A stretch of 64,000 bases of DNA from Vibrio quintilis (GCF_024529975.1 NZ_AP024897.1:1178001-1242000), one strand, 5' to 3'. Positions 30,373 through 39,910 are shown, numbered from the stretch's first letter. The notes: generated from the sequence alone by a model not told the origin. Made by a program: numbers and translations.

Positions 30373-30863
30373 TGTTGTCACGTATTGCTCCGCAGAATAC
30401 TGTTCCTTTCAGTCACCGGCAGGATGCCGGTGTACCGTCATTTCCTGATCAGCAGTGTGTGGTGTTCGTGGATGGCATGTGTGGTGCCTGTTCAGCAATG
30501 GCAAGATGGATAGCCGCCCGTGACCGCGGGCAGGAATTTCTGATTTGTCCGGTGCAGTCCGGGCTTGGCAGGTGTGTTTTAAACCATTATGGCATTGACG
30601 CTGATGCGCCTGACAGCTGGTTGTATCTTGAACAGGGAAATGCCTATACCGGGTTGGATGCGTTGATCAAAATTACGGCCAGAATTGGCGGGGTGTATCA
30701 GATCATGTCTCTGTTCTGCCTGCTTCCTGTAACTCTCCGCAAACAGATTTATCAGTGGATTGCCCGCAACCGGTATCGATTTTTTGGCCGGAAAAATATT
30801 TGTACCATGCCTGATGCAGCATTGAAAATCCGTCTTCTGGATGTGGATGATTTCTCCGGTTAA
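30372..30863 (+). CDS. DCC-family thiol-disulfide oxidoreductase-like protein (DUF393)
   Basis: This 163-aa protein has the DUF393 signature DGMCGACSAMARWIAARD near residue 36, with a CxxC pair. DUF393 proteins are predicted thiol-disulfide oxidoreductases. The start codon overlaps the pirin stop, so expression is coupled. Confidence 0.82.
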   Translation: MLSRIAPQNTVPFSHRQDAGVPSFPDQQCVVFVDGMCGACSAMARWIAARDRGQEFLICPVQSGLGRCVLNHYGIDADAPDSWLYLEQGNAYTGLDALIKITARIGGVYQIMSLFCLLPVTLRKQIYQWIARNRYRFFGRKNICTMPDAALKIRLLDVDDFSG

Positions 30864-30877
30864 TTGCCTTCACAGGT

Positions 30878-31906
30878 TTAGTTGAGAGTTTGATGCAGCG
30901 CAGCATTTTCTCCGGGCACTACCGTTGCCGTTGCGCCATTGATTAATGTCAGATTTGGTGGTTGGTGACCAATATCCAGATCGATCATGACCGGAATCCC
31001 CAAATCAGTCAGATAGTGGCTGAGCACTTCATGGTAATGAAGGCTTTGCGCGCTTTGTGGATCGACAGCAGCGCTGCGGCCGAGCAACAGTCCGTTAATC
31101 TCTGAAAATACGCCCCGGAATTTCATCCCGTGAATAGCCCGCACCAGAGCCGGGGGAGACATTTCTGCATTTTCCAGATACAGAAGGATGCCTTGAGGAT
31201 AGCTTTGTGTCAGCGCTTTCAGATCGAGATAGGGAGTATTCAGCAAATGAATCATGGTATCCCAGCACCCGCCAATCAACCTGCCGTGAACTGAAGTGCC
31301 CGTTTGCGGACTGACCAGCCATTTCCAGCAGGTCGGTCTGTTTGATACAAATCCGGCTGTGGGGTTAGTGACAAAATCCGGCCAGCTGTCTGCGTATGAA
31401 GTGGTTGCTGTCTGGGTAAAAGATCCGCCGGCCGGGGTTGCCAGATGTTTGAGAGTCTCCCGGGTTAACGGGTCTGTGGCTTCAGGGGTGAGATCCATCA
31501 GGTTTGCGCAGTGTGCGGTCACCCATCTGAGCTTCGAAGTCAGGACCGCAGTAATCGTACTGACATCGGAAAATCCCAGAATCCATTTTGGCCTGACAGT
31601 CTGAAGACGTTCAAAATCAAGTAATGGCAGCAGTTCAATCGCTATTTCTCCCCCCCAGGGTGGGCAGATGGCGTCAATGTTGTCATCCAGCAGAAAAGAC
31701 ATCAGTTCATCTGCCCGTTGCCGGGCCGGGGCACTGACATGCTTTGCCTGTCCGTACAGGCATTCACCGATAATCACATTGAATCCGGCGGACAGCAGAT
31801 GTTCCCGGACCACATGAAAACGAGCCTGATGCTCTGTGGCAACTCCGGCCGAAAATGCAGTAATTGCGATGGTACTGCCGTGCTGTAATGGTTTGGGATA
31901 TCTCAT
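30878..31906 (-). CDS. S66-family serine peptidase (LD-carboxypeptidase/MccF-like)
   Basis: This 342-aa cytoplasmic peptidase has the S66 layout: an N-terminal domain with GSTIAITAFSAG, a PPWGGE loop, and the nucleophile elbow GFSDVS (S113). The C-terminal part carries a Glu (YLENAEM) and a His (HYHE or IGHQPPN) expected in the Ser-Glu-His triad. Family members cleave the L,D bond of murein tetrapeptides or detoxify microcin C; the sequence does not decide between them. GGAGGAAACAG before 31906 fixes the start, downstream of a longer open frame. Confidence 0.85.
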   Translation of the reverse strand: MRYPKPLQHGSTIAITAFSAGVATEHQARFHVVREHLLSAGFNVIIGECLYGQAKHVSAPARQRADELMSFLLDDNIDAICPPWGGEIAIELLPLLDFERLQTVRPKWILGFSDVSTITAVLTSKLRWVTAHCANLMDLTPEATDPLTRETLKHLATPAGGSFTQTATTSYADSWPDFVTNPTAGFVSNRPTCWKWLVSPQTGTSVHGRLIGGCWDTMIHLLNTPYLDLKALTQSYPQGILLYLENAEMSPPALVRAIHGMKFRGVFSEINGLLLGRSAAVDPQSAQSLHYHEVLSHYLTDLGIPVMIDLDIGHQPPNLTLINGATATVVPGENAALHQTLN

Positions 31907-32164
31907 CTGTTTCCTCCGGCTGATGTCATTGACCGCTCTCAAATGAAGTGAAGCGAGATTCACCTGTTATACCATGTTGTATAATAAGGTGTGAATATCA
32001 TGTCATGATTTGCGGTGTTAAGTTCAGCGACATCTGATACCATCGACATTTTTATTACCGGTATTTTTGCCTGTGGTGCTATTCAATCAGTACGATGACA
32101 CCCGTGGTACGATGACGGACGGCACCTCGTGCACCTGATTTGACACGATCTGAGGACATTATTT

Positions 32165-32383
32165 GTGAGTCAAGAGCAACCGAACAATCCTTTACATGGT
32201 TTAACCCTGGAAAAAATTCTTACCCGGTTGGTTGAGTATTACGACTGGGATGGGTTATATGATGCGATCAATGTGAATTGTTTTTACAATAATCCCTCCA
32301 TTAAGTCGTCATTGAAATTTCTGCGCCGGACGCCGTGGGCCAGAGATAAGGTGGAAGCTTTGTATCTGCGGACATTTGTTTAA
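32165..32383 (+). CDS. VF530-family (DUF2132) small DNA-binding protein
   Basis: This 72-aa protein contains [20 protein letters not shown] and [18 protein letters not shown], the hallmarks of the VF530 family, first described from Vibrio fischeri. Members bind DNA, but their cellular role is not established. The start is GTG. It lies alone between the S66 peptidase and rlmF. Confidence 0.88.
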   Translation: MSQEQPNNPLHGLTLEKILTRLVEYYDWDGLYDAINVNCFYNNPSIKSSLKFLRRTPWARDKVEALYLRTFV

Positions 32384-32686
32384 TTCGGCGTTTCTGAACA
32401 TCAATTCAGGATAAACAAAAGGTTCAGCCTGAGTGCTGACCCTTTGCAGATAGGTACTTATCCTTTACAAATATACCCAGGCAACCTGAATCCTGCTTCT
32501 TCAGATTGTTTGGGTATATACAGTAAACAGCGGTTTTTTTCATGCTGAATCATGTGTTTTGGGGCTGTTTGGCTATACCATCATGATGAAAACATCCCTC
32601 GATCATCTCCCCGATGAATGATAAATTTCACCGCCGAAGTTTCTGTCATATGTTTTTCAACACGTTTGTTATCGGATCTGAGTGAT
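32384..32686. other. Intergenic region with a solo MITE
   Basis: This 300-bp spacer holds one hairpin element (32474-32516). I see no gene and no other clear signal. Confidence 0.5.
32474..32516. repeat. Solo MITE-like inverted repeat (43 bp) flanked by TA
   Basis: Arms are TACCCAGGCAACCTGAA and TTCAGATTGTTTGGGTA, with TA on both sides. Central spacer TCCTGCTTC matches the 6343 copy. Confidence 0.85.
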
Positions 32687-33739
32687 ATGAGTCAAAAAAG
32701 AAAACCAGTGAAGCCTTCTGTGGCCGGATCATCATCCGCTGATGTCAGTATTGTGCGGGTCCATGCTCCGAAGGGACTGCATCCGCGTAACAAACATCAG
32801 GGACGTTATGATTTCCCTGAACTGGTCAGAGCGTTGCCTGATCTGAAAAGGCATATCACGACGAATCCAAGGGGGGAACAGACGATCAATTTTTCTGACC
32901 CGCTGGCGGTGAAGCTGCTGAATAAAGCGTTGCTCCACCGGTATTATCAGGTCACCAGCTGGGATATTCCCCAGGGTTATCTTTGCCCGCCGATTCCCGG
33001 GCGTGCGGATTATATTCACCGGGCAGCAGAGTTACTGAGCAAAGAGGCGAAGAACTTTGAGCAGTCTCAGGTCCGGGCGCTGGATATTGGGGTCGGGGCT
33101 AACTGTATTTATCCGGTGATTGGTGTGTGTGATTATGGCTGGCACTACACCGCCAGCGATGTGGATCCGGCCTCAGTGAAAAATGCCAGCCGGATTGCTG
33201 ACAGCAATGCTGTGCTTCAGGGCAGGATTGAATGCCGGTTACAGAAAAACAGCCGTCATATTTTCAAAGGCATCATTCAGCCGGATGAATATTATCATGT
33301 CACCACCTGTAATCCGCCGTTTCACAAGTCTTTGCAGGAAGCAATGCAGGGCACACAGAGAAAACTGAACAATCTGAACCTGAACCGGGCTAAACGTGGC
33401 AATGCCGGAGGAAAGAAGGAAAAGCAACATCAGCAAACGCTGAATTTTGGTGGTCAGAAAGCGGAATTGTGGTGTCCGGGCGGTGAAGCGGCTTTTATTA
33501 AAAATATGGCGCTGGAAAGCCGTGAGTTTGCCGGGCAGGTGCTGTGGTTTACCACGCTGATCTCAAAAAAAGACAATGTACGCTGGATGCAGAAACAGTT
33601 GAAAAAGGCTGGTGCACTGGAAATACAGCTCGTTGAGATGAGTCAGGGCCAGAAAAACAGCCGGTTTATTGCCTGGACATTTCAGACCGCAGCACAGCGC
33701 CGGCAGTGGATGGCGGAAAAGCGAAAAATTGTGGAATGA
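32687..33739 (+). CDS. rlmF: 23S rRNA (adenine-1618-N6)-methyltransferase
   Basis: This 350-aa enzyme methylates A1618 of 23S rRNA using S-adenosylmethionine. It has the SAM loop [16 protein letters not shown] (about 145-160) and the catalytic NPPF motif ([17 protein letters not shown], about 208). It is somewhat longer than E. coli RlmF, with a basic N-terminal extension ([11 protein letters not shown]). The start at 32687 is chosen because upstream in-frame sequence is unlike the family. Confidence 0.92.
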   Translation: MSQKRKPVKPSVAGSSSADVSIVRVHAPKGLHPRNKHQGRYDFPELVRALPDLKRHITTNPRGEQTINFSDPLAVKLLNKALLHRYYQVTSWDIPQGYLCPPIPGRADYIHRAAELLSKEAKNFEQSQVRALDIGVGANCIYPVIGVCDYGWHYTASDVDPASVKNASRIADSNAVLQGRIECRLQKNSRHIFKGIIQPDEYYHVTTCNPPFHKSLQEAMQGTQRKLNNLNLNRAKRGNAGGKKEKQHQQTLNFGGQKAELWCPGGEAAFIKNMALESREFAGQVLWFTTLISKKDNVRWMQKQLKKAGALEIQLVEMSQGQKNSRFIAWTFQTAAQRRQWMAEKRKIVE

Positions 33740-33783
33740 TTGGGGGTCAGTTCAGGTTTACTGCGCGCCTGCCTGATATGTTT

Positions 33784-34530
33784 TTATTGTCCGGCCAAAA
33801 CCTGCTTCATTTTCAGCTGTTGTTCAATCCGGGTGACAACATCTTCTGATTTGTGCGGCAATATTTCTGGCCTTAGTCCAATCATCTGAACATGGCTGTG
33901 ATAGCTCTGGCAGTAAAACATACCAGGTGACATCTTTAGCAGATAGCCGCCAATTTTCTGAAATAAGGCGGCGCCCCCTTTATCGGTTCGGGCAAACGTA
34001 ATCCCCTCCGCCTGATGAAGAATCCGGGAGAGTGCATTGATGCCAAGGCTTAACAGGGCGCCGCCGCCGAGTTTACGTCCGGCATGTTTCACCGACATGC
34101 CGCCAATATAAGCGAGCGGTTTTTTCCTGTGGCGAAGTGATTGGAGATGTGACTGAATTGTATGCAGATGACTCAGGTAAAGTTCCTGGTGGGGAAAGGT
34201 GACACCGCCAAATTCAATCATATCTTCAGCCGATGGAAACTCATCAGTCGGCTGAAAGAAAAACATCCGCACACAGCCAAGCACCTCGCCTGAACTTTGT
34301 TTCCTGCCGATCAAATGCCAGGCATCCATATCCTGTTGCAGATACGATGTCTTTTCCTCTGCTTGTGAAATCATGCCTTCTTCCTGGTACACCTGCTGCC
34401 GGAGCTGGCGGATTGTTGTGATCAGTTGATCATATTTTCCTGAATGAACCGCTGTATGCGTAAAAAACTGAGCGGCTTTGTCAGCGGAAGGGGCCAAAAG
34501 CTGTAATTCAAAATCCCGTTTACTCATCAT
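33784..34530 (-). CDS. GNAT-superfamily acyltransferase resembling FeeM/autoinducer-synthase proteins
   Basis: The 248-aa protein has a GNAT-like layout. There is an early LRQQVYQEEGMI helix, then DMDAWHLIG and EVLGCVRM strands, a long middle helix, then GGMSVKHAGRKLGGGALL as the probable acyl-CoA loop and FARTDKGGAALFQKIGGYLL. This order (Arg-rich helix, DxD, G-C-x-R) resembles N-acyl amino-acid synthases (FeeM) and AHL synthases. No LuxR gene is nearby, so an autoinducer role is not supported. Either of two adjacent ATGs (34530, 34527) could start it. Confidence 0.5.
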   Translation of the reverse strand: MMSKRDFELQLLAPSADKAAQFFTHTAVHSGKYDQLITTIRQLRQQVYQEEGMISQAEEKTSYLQQDMDAWHLIGRKQSSGEVLGCVRMFFFQPTDEFPSAEDMIEFGGVTFPHQELYLSHLHTIQSHLQSLRHRKKPLAYIGGMSVKHAGRKLGGGALLSLGINALSRILHQAEGITFARTDKGGAALFQKIGGYLLKMSPGMFYCQSYHSHVQMIGLRPEILPHKSEDVVTRIEQQLKMKQVLAGQ

Positions 34531-34943
34531 TATTCATACCTGTTTTCTGAATGTATTAAAGAAATAAGTCAGTATGAATATGTAATTAATTGAATGCAAA
34601 TGGGTTTATATTCAAAATTCCTGAACACGGATGATACGAAATAAGGACAGGTGTCGTTATTGGGATTTTGTTTATGGCTCATCAACAGATCGCGGTAGTC
34701 AGGCTATCTGAAACGAAAGTTTAGTAAAAAATTTTACCTGAGCGGACGGACATTTCAGATTGGCTTATTTTAACGTGGTGACGTCCAGGTTAATGACTTC
34801 TTTAGCATTTGTTTTTGTTCGGTGAAGTGCGGCGCTGGTTATACTCTGAATTGTTACAAATTCATCCCGAAGGCCCGTTTTACATATCTGACACTATTGA
34901 CCAAACTATCTATAAGACCCGAAAAACAGATGGGAGATTGGGT
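34531..34943. other. Intergenic region before the S8 protease
   Basis: About 410 bp separate divergent genes. An open frame runs through part of it in phase with the protease but lacks protein-like features. No RNA, repeat or clear operator was seen. Confidence 0.45.
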
Positions 34944-37310
34944 ATGCGTCAAGTTAAGTATCTTATGTTGCAATGGAAATTGTGGTTGTGGATTTTGCTC
35001 CTTCCCCTGACAACGAATGCACTGGCTCACAAGGATAAGCATGAGCATGGGAATAAGCATATTTATGATTATGAGGTGACAGAGCTTCGCCCCGGAACGG
35101 TGATCTACAAACTTGATGCGAATGCATCTCCGGATGACCTTAAAGGGCTCAATGCGCTGTTAAAAAGTCAGGGGCTTGTTTCAGAGCGGAAACTGGAAGG
35201 GAGCCAGATAGTCATCGCTACTTTTGAGCACCATGGACGGGAAAAAGCCATTGCTAAGATTATCGATAAGAGTGGCTACGTTGCCTTTGCTGAGCCTGAC
35301 TATATTGTGCAGCCCACATTACAGCCAAACGACACTTTTTTTTCTTACCAATGGCACCACAATCATGTGAACAGTCCGCAGGCGTGGGATATCACAACCG
35401 GAAGTAACGCCGTATTAGTGGGGGTGTGTGATACAGGTTTTGATGTGAATCATCCGGATTTAGGGCCTAACCTGCGGACAGACCTGGCTTATAACGCCAG
35501 TGATGGTTCCGACTATATTTATGATGCAGACGGTCACGGTACAGGGAGTGCAGGGACATTAGGGGCCGTTGGGAATAATGGTATCGGTGTTGCTGGTGTG
35601 AACTGGAACGTGGATATTATTCCTGTACGGATTGCGATTAGTGATCAGAACAGCTCTGCCTACATTTCGACCATGGCTGCATGTATCGAATATGCTGCTG
35701 ACAATGGTGCCCGGGTGGTCAATCTCAGTTACGGTGGTATCGAATATGAAACCATCGATGCTGCTGCTCAGTACTTACGTTCAAAAAATGGTTTGTTGTT
35801 TATGTCGGCGGGTAACAGCGGAGAGGAGCATTTTTACCCGGATTTCACCAGCTTTGTTGGTGTCGGGGCGACCGATCGTAATGACAACAGAGCAAGTTTT
35901 TCAAGCTGGGGGACTTATGTTGATATTACCGCGCCGGGCGTGGATATTGCGACCACCTATCCGGACAATCAATATGTTTACTACAGCGGAACCTCATTTT
36001 CTTCTCCGTTAACTGCCGGAATTGCGGCGTTAATGGTGGCGGCAAATCCAGCCATTACTCCGGCAGAGATTGAAACCGGGTTATTCTCGACTGCGGCAGA
36101 TATTGGTGCAGTGGGTGATGATAATGTATTTGGTCACGGCCTCGCAGATGCTTATGCTGCGGTGACGTATGCGATGAACCTGAATAGCTCAGAAGCGCCT
36201 GTGGCTGATATTGTGGTCAGCAGCAACTCAGTGCCATTTGGTAGCTCTGTTGACTTTGACGCTTCCGGTTCAACAGACGGTGATGGTTCGATTGTCTCAT
36301 ACCTGTGGAATTTTGGTGATGGTACAACGTCAGCCAGCGTGATGGCAACGCATACTTATGCTCAGGCAGGCAGCTATCAGGTGAGCTTAACCGTGACCGA
36401 TAACGATGGTTTAACTGATTCGGCCGTGACCACTATTCAGGTGACGAATGAGCTCCCAACGCCAGTACTTCAGATTAGCAACCCGGCTGACAGCTATAAC
36501 ATAGGTGAAAGCATCTTCTTTGTGGGTTCAAACTCAACGGATTCAGATGGCACCATCGTGAGCTACTTATGGGAGTTCGGTAATGGTGATACCAGTTCTT
36601 TATCCGATCCAGAGTACGCTTACGCATCGGCAGGCACTTACACTGTGACACTGACAGTGACGGATAATGCCGGCTCACCCAATAGCACTGATGTGATGGT
36701 GACTGTGGTTGATCCGTCTGCCCTGAATGCGCCCGGTGGGTTAGCGGCGAGTGTTGACGGGCTGGCAGTGACATTAACGTGGCAGGACAACAACACCAAT
36801 GAGGCAGAGTATGTGGTTGAGCGGGGCGTGAAATATCGTGGCAGAATTCGATTTGAAACTGTTGCGGAGTTGCCGGCAGATTCCACAAGCTATGTTGATA
36901 CGGTGCCAGACACCGGAGATTTCAGATATCGGGTGATCGCAAGAAACTCTGGCGACGAAGCCATCTCTGAGACCATTACGGTCACAGTCGATTCAAATAC
37001 GAATCCAGAGCCTGAACCCGGCGGCTTAGCGGCTCCGGGTAATCTTGCTTTAAGTTCAGGTGGTGTCAATGTCAGCCTGAGCTGGTCGGATAATTCTGAT
37101 GATGAACTGGGTTTCTATATTGAACGCGGCCTGAAACGTAAAGGCCGGATAGAATTTGCCAGAATCGGGCAGGCCGGAGCAAATGAAACCAGCTTTACCG
37201 ACAGTGGGTTTAGTGCATTACCAAACGGTCATTACGTATATCGCGTTCAGGCCTACAAATCCGGAGAGGTGTCCGGTTACAGCAATACCGCAGAAATCCG
37301 CAAGAAATAG
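34944..37310 (+). CDS. Secreted subtilisin-like (S8) protease with PKD and fibronectin-III domains
   Basis: This 788-aa protein has a signal peptide (about 1-28, ending ALA), an I9-like propeptide (about 45-130), and an S8 domain with the triad D163 (VCDTGFDVNHPD), H198 (GHGTGSAGT) and S351 (GTSFSSPLTAGIAAL). Two PKD domains follow (about 420-510 and 515-600; GDGTTSASVMATHTYAQAG, GNGDTSSLSDPEYAYASAG), then two Fn3-like domains that share a RGxKxRGRI motif. The extra domains probably bind polymer or protein surfaces. It is an extracellular protease and the last backbone gene left of the island. A terminator follows 24 bp later. Confidence 0.9.
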   Translation: MRQVKYLMLQWKLWLWILLLPLTTNALAHKDKHEHGNKHIYDYEVTELRPGTVIYKLDANASPDDLKGLNALLKSQGLVSERKLEGSQIVIATFEHHGREKAIAKIIDKSGYVAFAEPDYIVQPTLQPNDTFFSYQWHHNHVNSPQAWDITTGSNAVLVGVCDTGFDVNHPDLGPNLRTDLAYNASDGSDYIYDADGHGTGSAGTLGAVGNNGIGVAGVNWNVDIIPVRIAISDQNSSAYISTMAACIEYAADNGARVVNLSYGGIEYETIDAAAQYLRSKNGLLFMSAGNSGEEHFYPDFTSFVGVGATDRNDNRASFSSWGTYVDITAPGVDIATTYPDNQYVYYSGTSFSSPLTAGIAALMVAANPAITPAEIETGLFSTAADIGAVGDDNVFGHGLADAYAAVTYAMNLNSSEAPVADIVVSSNSVPFGSSVDFDASGSTDGDGSIVSYLWNFGDGTTSASVMATHTYAQAGSYQVSLTVTDNDGLTDSAVTTIQVTNELPTPVLQISNPADSYNIGESIFFVGSNSTDSDGTIVSYLWEFGNGDTSSLSDPEYAYASAGTYTVTLTVTDNAGSPNSTDVMVTVVDPSALNAPGGLAASVDGLAVTLTWQDNNTNEAEYVVERGVKYRGRIRFETVAELPADSTSYVDTVPDTGDFRYRVIARNSGDEAISETITVTVDSNTNPEPEPGGLAAPGNLALSSGGVNVSLSWSDNSDDELGFYIERGLKRKGRIEFARIGQAGANETSFTDSGFSALPNGHYVYRVQAYKSGEVSGYSNTAEIRKK

Positions 37311-37333
37311 TGATTAATAAGCAGAGAGAAAAC

Positions 37334-37365
37334 AAAAAGGGCCAACCCGTGAGGGTCGGCCCTTT
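37334..37365. terminator. Bidirectional terminator, probably the original ssrA terminator
   Basis: AAAGGGCCaACCC and GGGTcGGCCCTTT form a long stem with a GTGA loop. It ends the S8 protease transcript. In the uninterrupted chromosome it would lie directly downstream of ssrA on the other strand, so the island has separated it from that gene. Confidence 0.8.
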
Positions 37366-37372
37366 CCAATCG

Positions 37373-37386
37373 ATTGGTGGAGCTGG
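37373..37386. repeat. attL of the ssrA genomic island
   Basis: ATTGGTGGAGCTGG is an exact 14-bp copy of the ssrA 3' end found at 60703-60716. It marks the left junction of the island. Confidence 0.85.
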
Positions 37387-37387
37387 C

Positions 37388-37516
37388 GTGTGTCTCACAG
37401 GTGGGCGTTTCTGTTTGTTTTTGTAAATAAGCTTCTGATTTTAAATGTTTTAATTTTGAGCTTGGTGGAGAGTGTAACACCCGTGTGGCTCACTTTTCAA
37501 GTTTTGTGTGGCTCAC
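37388..37516. promoter_or_regulatory. Candidate integrase arm-binding sites, left end
   Basis: Three copies of GTGTG(T/G)CTCAC lie at 37388-37398, 37483-37493 and 37506-37516, all in the same orientation. Two more are at 60587-60597 and 60600-60610 at the other end. Such directly repeated motifs flanking the core are typical arm-type sites of tyrosine integrases. Confidence 0.6.
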
Positions 37517-37664
37517 CTATGAACACGCATTTCGCTTGTTTATTGTCAGGTGTTTCGATTGAATGAAGACCGTTTTCGGACGCCAGTTCAACTCCCAAAA
37601 ACAAAATTAGTCAAGTTCCACTCATGATTTTTCCTTAAAGTCAACAAAAAAATCAAAAAAGTTA

Positions 37665-37693
37665 TTGACTAAGGTTATGTTTATTGCTATTAT
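37665..37693 (+). promoter_or_regulatory. Strong sigma-70 promoter at the left end of the island
   Basis: TTGACT and TATTAT are separated by exactly 17 bp. It points into the island and would transcribe a leader of about 265 nt before the small gene at 37966. Confidence 0.7.
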
Positions 37694-37965
37694 AGCGTCC
37701 ACAGTTTGAGAAGAGACATTCTTCCAAACACACTATGTTTAAGTGGTAGTGAATTGTTCTCCACTTTTACACCAAAATAAGCAAAGACGACTTCTTTTCA
37801 TTGCCATTGTGTGCAATGAATAAAGTTCAAAAAATGGTAAAGACATTGGGTTTGCCTCAGTGTTTTGCTTTGAGATTAAATCTGTCTTACTGATACAGAT
37901 CTGTCTTGATATTTTTGAACACGGTTTTCTCTGCTTTAACACTGGTTGTAAAAGAGGAGAAACCA
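37694..37965 (+). other. Long leader region of unknown function
   Basis: The stretch between the promoter and the first good start codon has no conserved gene. It contains small hairpins, for example ATCTGT/ACAGAT near 37877 and CATTG/CAATG near 37800. It could be an untranslated leader or a small RNA. Confidence 0.4.
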
Positions 37966-38157
37966 ATGAAAAAGCCATTAACCCACATTGCTCAATGCTT
38001 GCTTTGCCAAGCTCACTCAAAACACAATACCACTCGTATTGTCACTCACTTTATCGATCACGTTCATATCGCTATTACCTTTACTGGTAAGGCTCGATCA
38101 CGTCTGACGATTAGCATTTCATTTATCTTCCCTTTTTATTTTTGGTCTCCGCCATAA
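37966..38157 (+). CDS. Small hypothetical protein (63 aa)
   Basis: An ATG preceded by a strong AGAGGAGAAACCA ribosome site opens a 63-codon frame (starts MKKPLTHIAQCLLCQ, ends FYFWSPP). It is basic and His-rich in the first half and hydrophobic at the end, with a CLLC motif. I recognise no family. The strong ribosome site and upstream promoter argue that it is translated. Confidence 0.5.
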   Translation: MKKPLTHIAQCLLCQAHSKHNTTRIVTHFIDHVHIAITFTGKARSRLTISISFIFPFYFWSPP

Positions 38158-38265
38158 TACAAAGTTAATTTTTTAATATTTTTATTTAATACACATTTTA
38201 AAAAATAACACCTGTATGGGGTGGGGATTGTTACAACCAAAAATCGACTAATTGGAGAAGATAAT

Positions 38266-39171
38266 ATGTCATATAACCTTTATAAAACTAAGTTTGAAAC
38301 AGCAAAAAACAATTACTTTATAACTAGGGAGTTAAAAAAACTATATGGTAAAAATAATTATTCATTCAGGGATTTTATTAACTTACATAAAAAGTATTGT
38401 ATTTTACATGAACAAGGTGAAATTGATTTAGGTCATGATAAACCTCATGAATATGTTTATTTAATGCTTGAGGAAGCTTATTGGGAGTCTAAAGGGAGAC
38501 AAGTTGTTTTTATCGAAAATATGGAGTTATTCCAAAGTTTGAAAAGTTCAAAGTTTGACAATTTTAATAATGTCGATTTTGATTTTCCATACAAAACATT
38601 CTCTATATGCTTTCCTAGTGGCTGCTACTTATCTGGTATGGAAGTTAAAAGTTGTTTGGTGAGTATTATGACCGCAAGAGAGTTATTAAAGATCTGGGAG
38701 GTAAGTAATAATAATTATAGCGAAAAGTGTTTAGATAGGACACATATTAATGTTTATACAACTATGAAGTGCGGAGATATAAGAAGTATTAAGCTCGACA
38801 CCGAAGATCTTACCCAGTTGAACAATAAAAATGAACCAGGTTATGAGCTTTTTAAGTTTGTTTTAAAGCTATTTGCTTATCACTCTGCAACGGAAGGGAA
38901 AAAATTAGTGAAGGGTTTTCCCAAGTCTTGCATTATCGCACCAAAAGATAAAAAACTGAGTCAATACAAACCATTGAGAGTGAAATCGACTAATAAGAAA
39001 CACGAAAAAATAAGAGGAGGTAAAAAGATAAAGTATAGAGTTCCTTATTTTAGGAACTTAAAGGCAGACAGATATTACAAAGGTGACTATCAAAACTGCA
39101 AGAAGGGCAGTCGCTGGGTGTTTGTCAGAGAAGTAAATAAAATCAATTCTATCAATTCAATGTTGAATTAA
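38266..39171 (+). CDS. Hypothetical island protein
   Basis: This 301-aa protein starts MSYNLYKTKFETAKNNYF and has a GGAGAAGATA ribosome site before 38266. It is AT-rich in codon use and Lys/Tyr/Asn-rich, with a very basic C-terminal third (KKHEKIRGGKKIKYRV) that may contact nucleic acid. No known domain is visible. It lies 25 bp before an orphan DNA methyltransferase and is probably co-transcribed with it. Confidence 0.65.
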   Translation: MSYNLYKTKFETAKNNYFITRELKKLYGKNNYSFRDFINLHKKYCILHEQGEIDLGHDKPHEYVYLMLEEAYWESKGRQVVFIENMELFQSLKSSKFDNFNNVDFDFPYKTFSICFPSGCYLSGMEVKSCLVSIMTARELLKIWEVSNNNYSEKCLDRTHINVYTTMKCGDIRSIKLDTEDLTQLNNKNEPGYELFKFVLKLFAYHSATEGKKLVKGFPKSCIIAPKDKKLSQYKPLRVKSTNKKHEKIRGGKKIKYRVPYFRNLKADRYYKGDYQNCKKGSRWVFVREVNKINSINSMLN

Positions 39172-39196
39172 TAATATTAAACAAGAGGAAGTAATT

Positions 39197-39910
39197 ATGA
39201 GTAATATACAGCTATTTAATGCGGATTGTCGTGATATTTTGAAAAACTTACCCGATAACAGTGTGGATTTGATTGTGATTGATCCACCTTATTTGCTGGA
39301 GAATACAAAGACAGGTGGGGGGAGTAAACTCAATAATTCTCTTCAAAATATATTTGATAAGCTTGAAGAGAATAATCTAACTAATGGGTTTGATATGAGA
39401 ATATTAAACGAGTTGGTAAGGGTTAATAAAAAAATCAATATGTATCTATTTTGTAATAAAGCCCAGTTACCAATGCTTATGAGTTATTTTGTAAATGGTA
39501 AAAAGTGTAGCTTTGATTTGATTAAATATCATAAAACTAACGCTGCGCCTACATTTAGTAATAAATATAACTCTGATACGGAATACGTTCTTTATGTTAG
39601 AAAGGGGGGCTATTGTAAACCTGCTTGTTATGAAGATGCTTCGACATTATATCAGGACGCAATGAATACAGGCGATAAACACCGTTGGGGACACCCTACG
39701 GTGAAGCCCTTGCCATTGGTTGAGCGATTGATCAGAAACAGTAGTAAAGAAGGTGATACTGTGCTCGATTGTTTTCTGGGTAGTGGTACCACAGCAGTCG
39801 CTTGTAAGAAGTTAAACCGTGATTTTATCGGTGTTGAAAGCAATAAAAAATACTTTGATATAGCCATTAATCGAATCAATACAAAGGAGAAAAAAAATGG
39901 GACAAATTGA
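39197..39910 (+). CDS. Orphan DNA methyltransferase (beta-class, DPPY)
   Basis: This 237-aa methyltransferase has the catalytic motif IDPPYLL near residue 28 before the SAM-binding motif FLGSGTTAVACKKL near 193, so it is a permuted beta-class enzyme. Methylation would be on adenine N6 or cytosine N4. HPTVKPLPLVERLI is the usual motif before the SAM loop. No restriction partner is adjacent, so it may protect the island or act in regulation. It overlaps the next gene by 14 bp. Confidence 0.82.
   Translation: MSNIQLFNADCRDILKNLPDNSVDLIVIDPPYLLENTKTGGGSKLNNSLQNIFDKLEENNLTNGFDMRILNELVRVNKKINMYLFCNKAQLPMLMSYFVNGKKCSFDLIKYHKTNAAPTFSNKYNSDTEYVLYVRKGGYCKPACYEDASTLYQDAMNTGDKHRWGHPTVKPLPLVERLIRNSSKEGDTVLDCFLGSGTTAVACKKLNRDFIGVESNKKYFDIAINRINTKEKKNGTN

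Noticed and set aside
4128..32516. Repeated hairpins considered as a CRISPR array
   Set aside because: Copies are scattered kilobases apart, palindromic, and not separated by regular spacers. No cas genes are present.
36475..36888. 137-codon minus-strand frame
   Set aside because: It is the reverse of the PKD/Fn3 coding region of the S8 protease and shows no protein family features.
37739..38020. 93-codon minus-strand frame in the island leader
   Set aside because: It overlaps the leader antisense to the strong promoter, and has no ribosome site or recognisable protein features.
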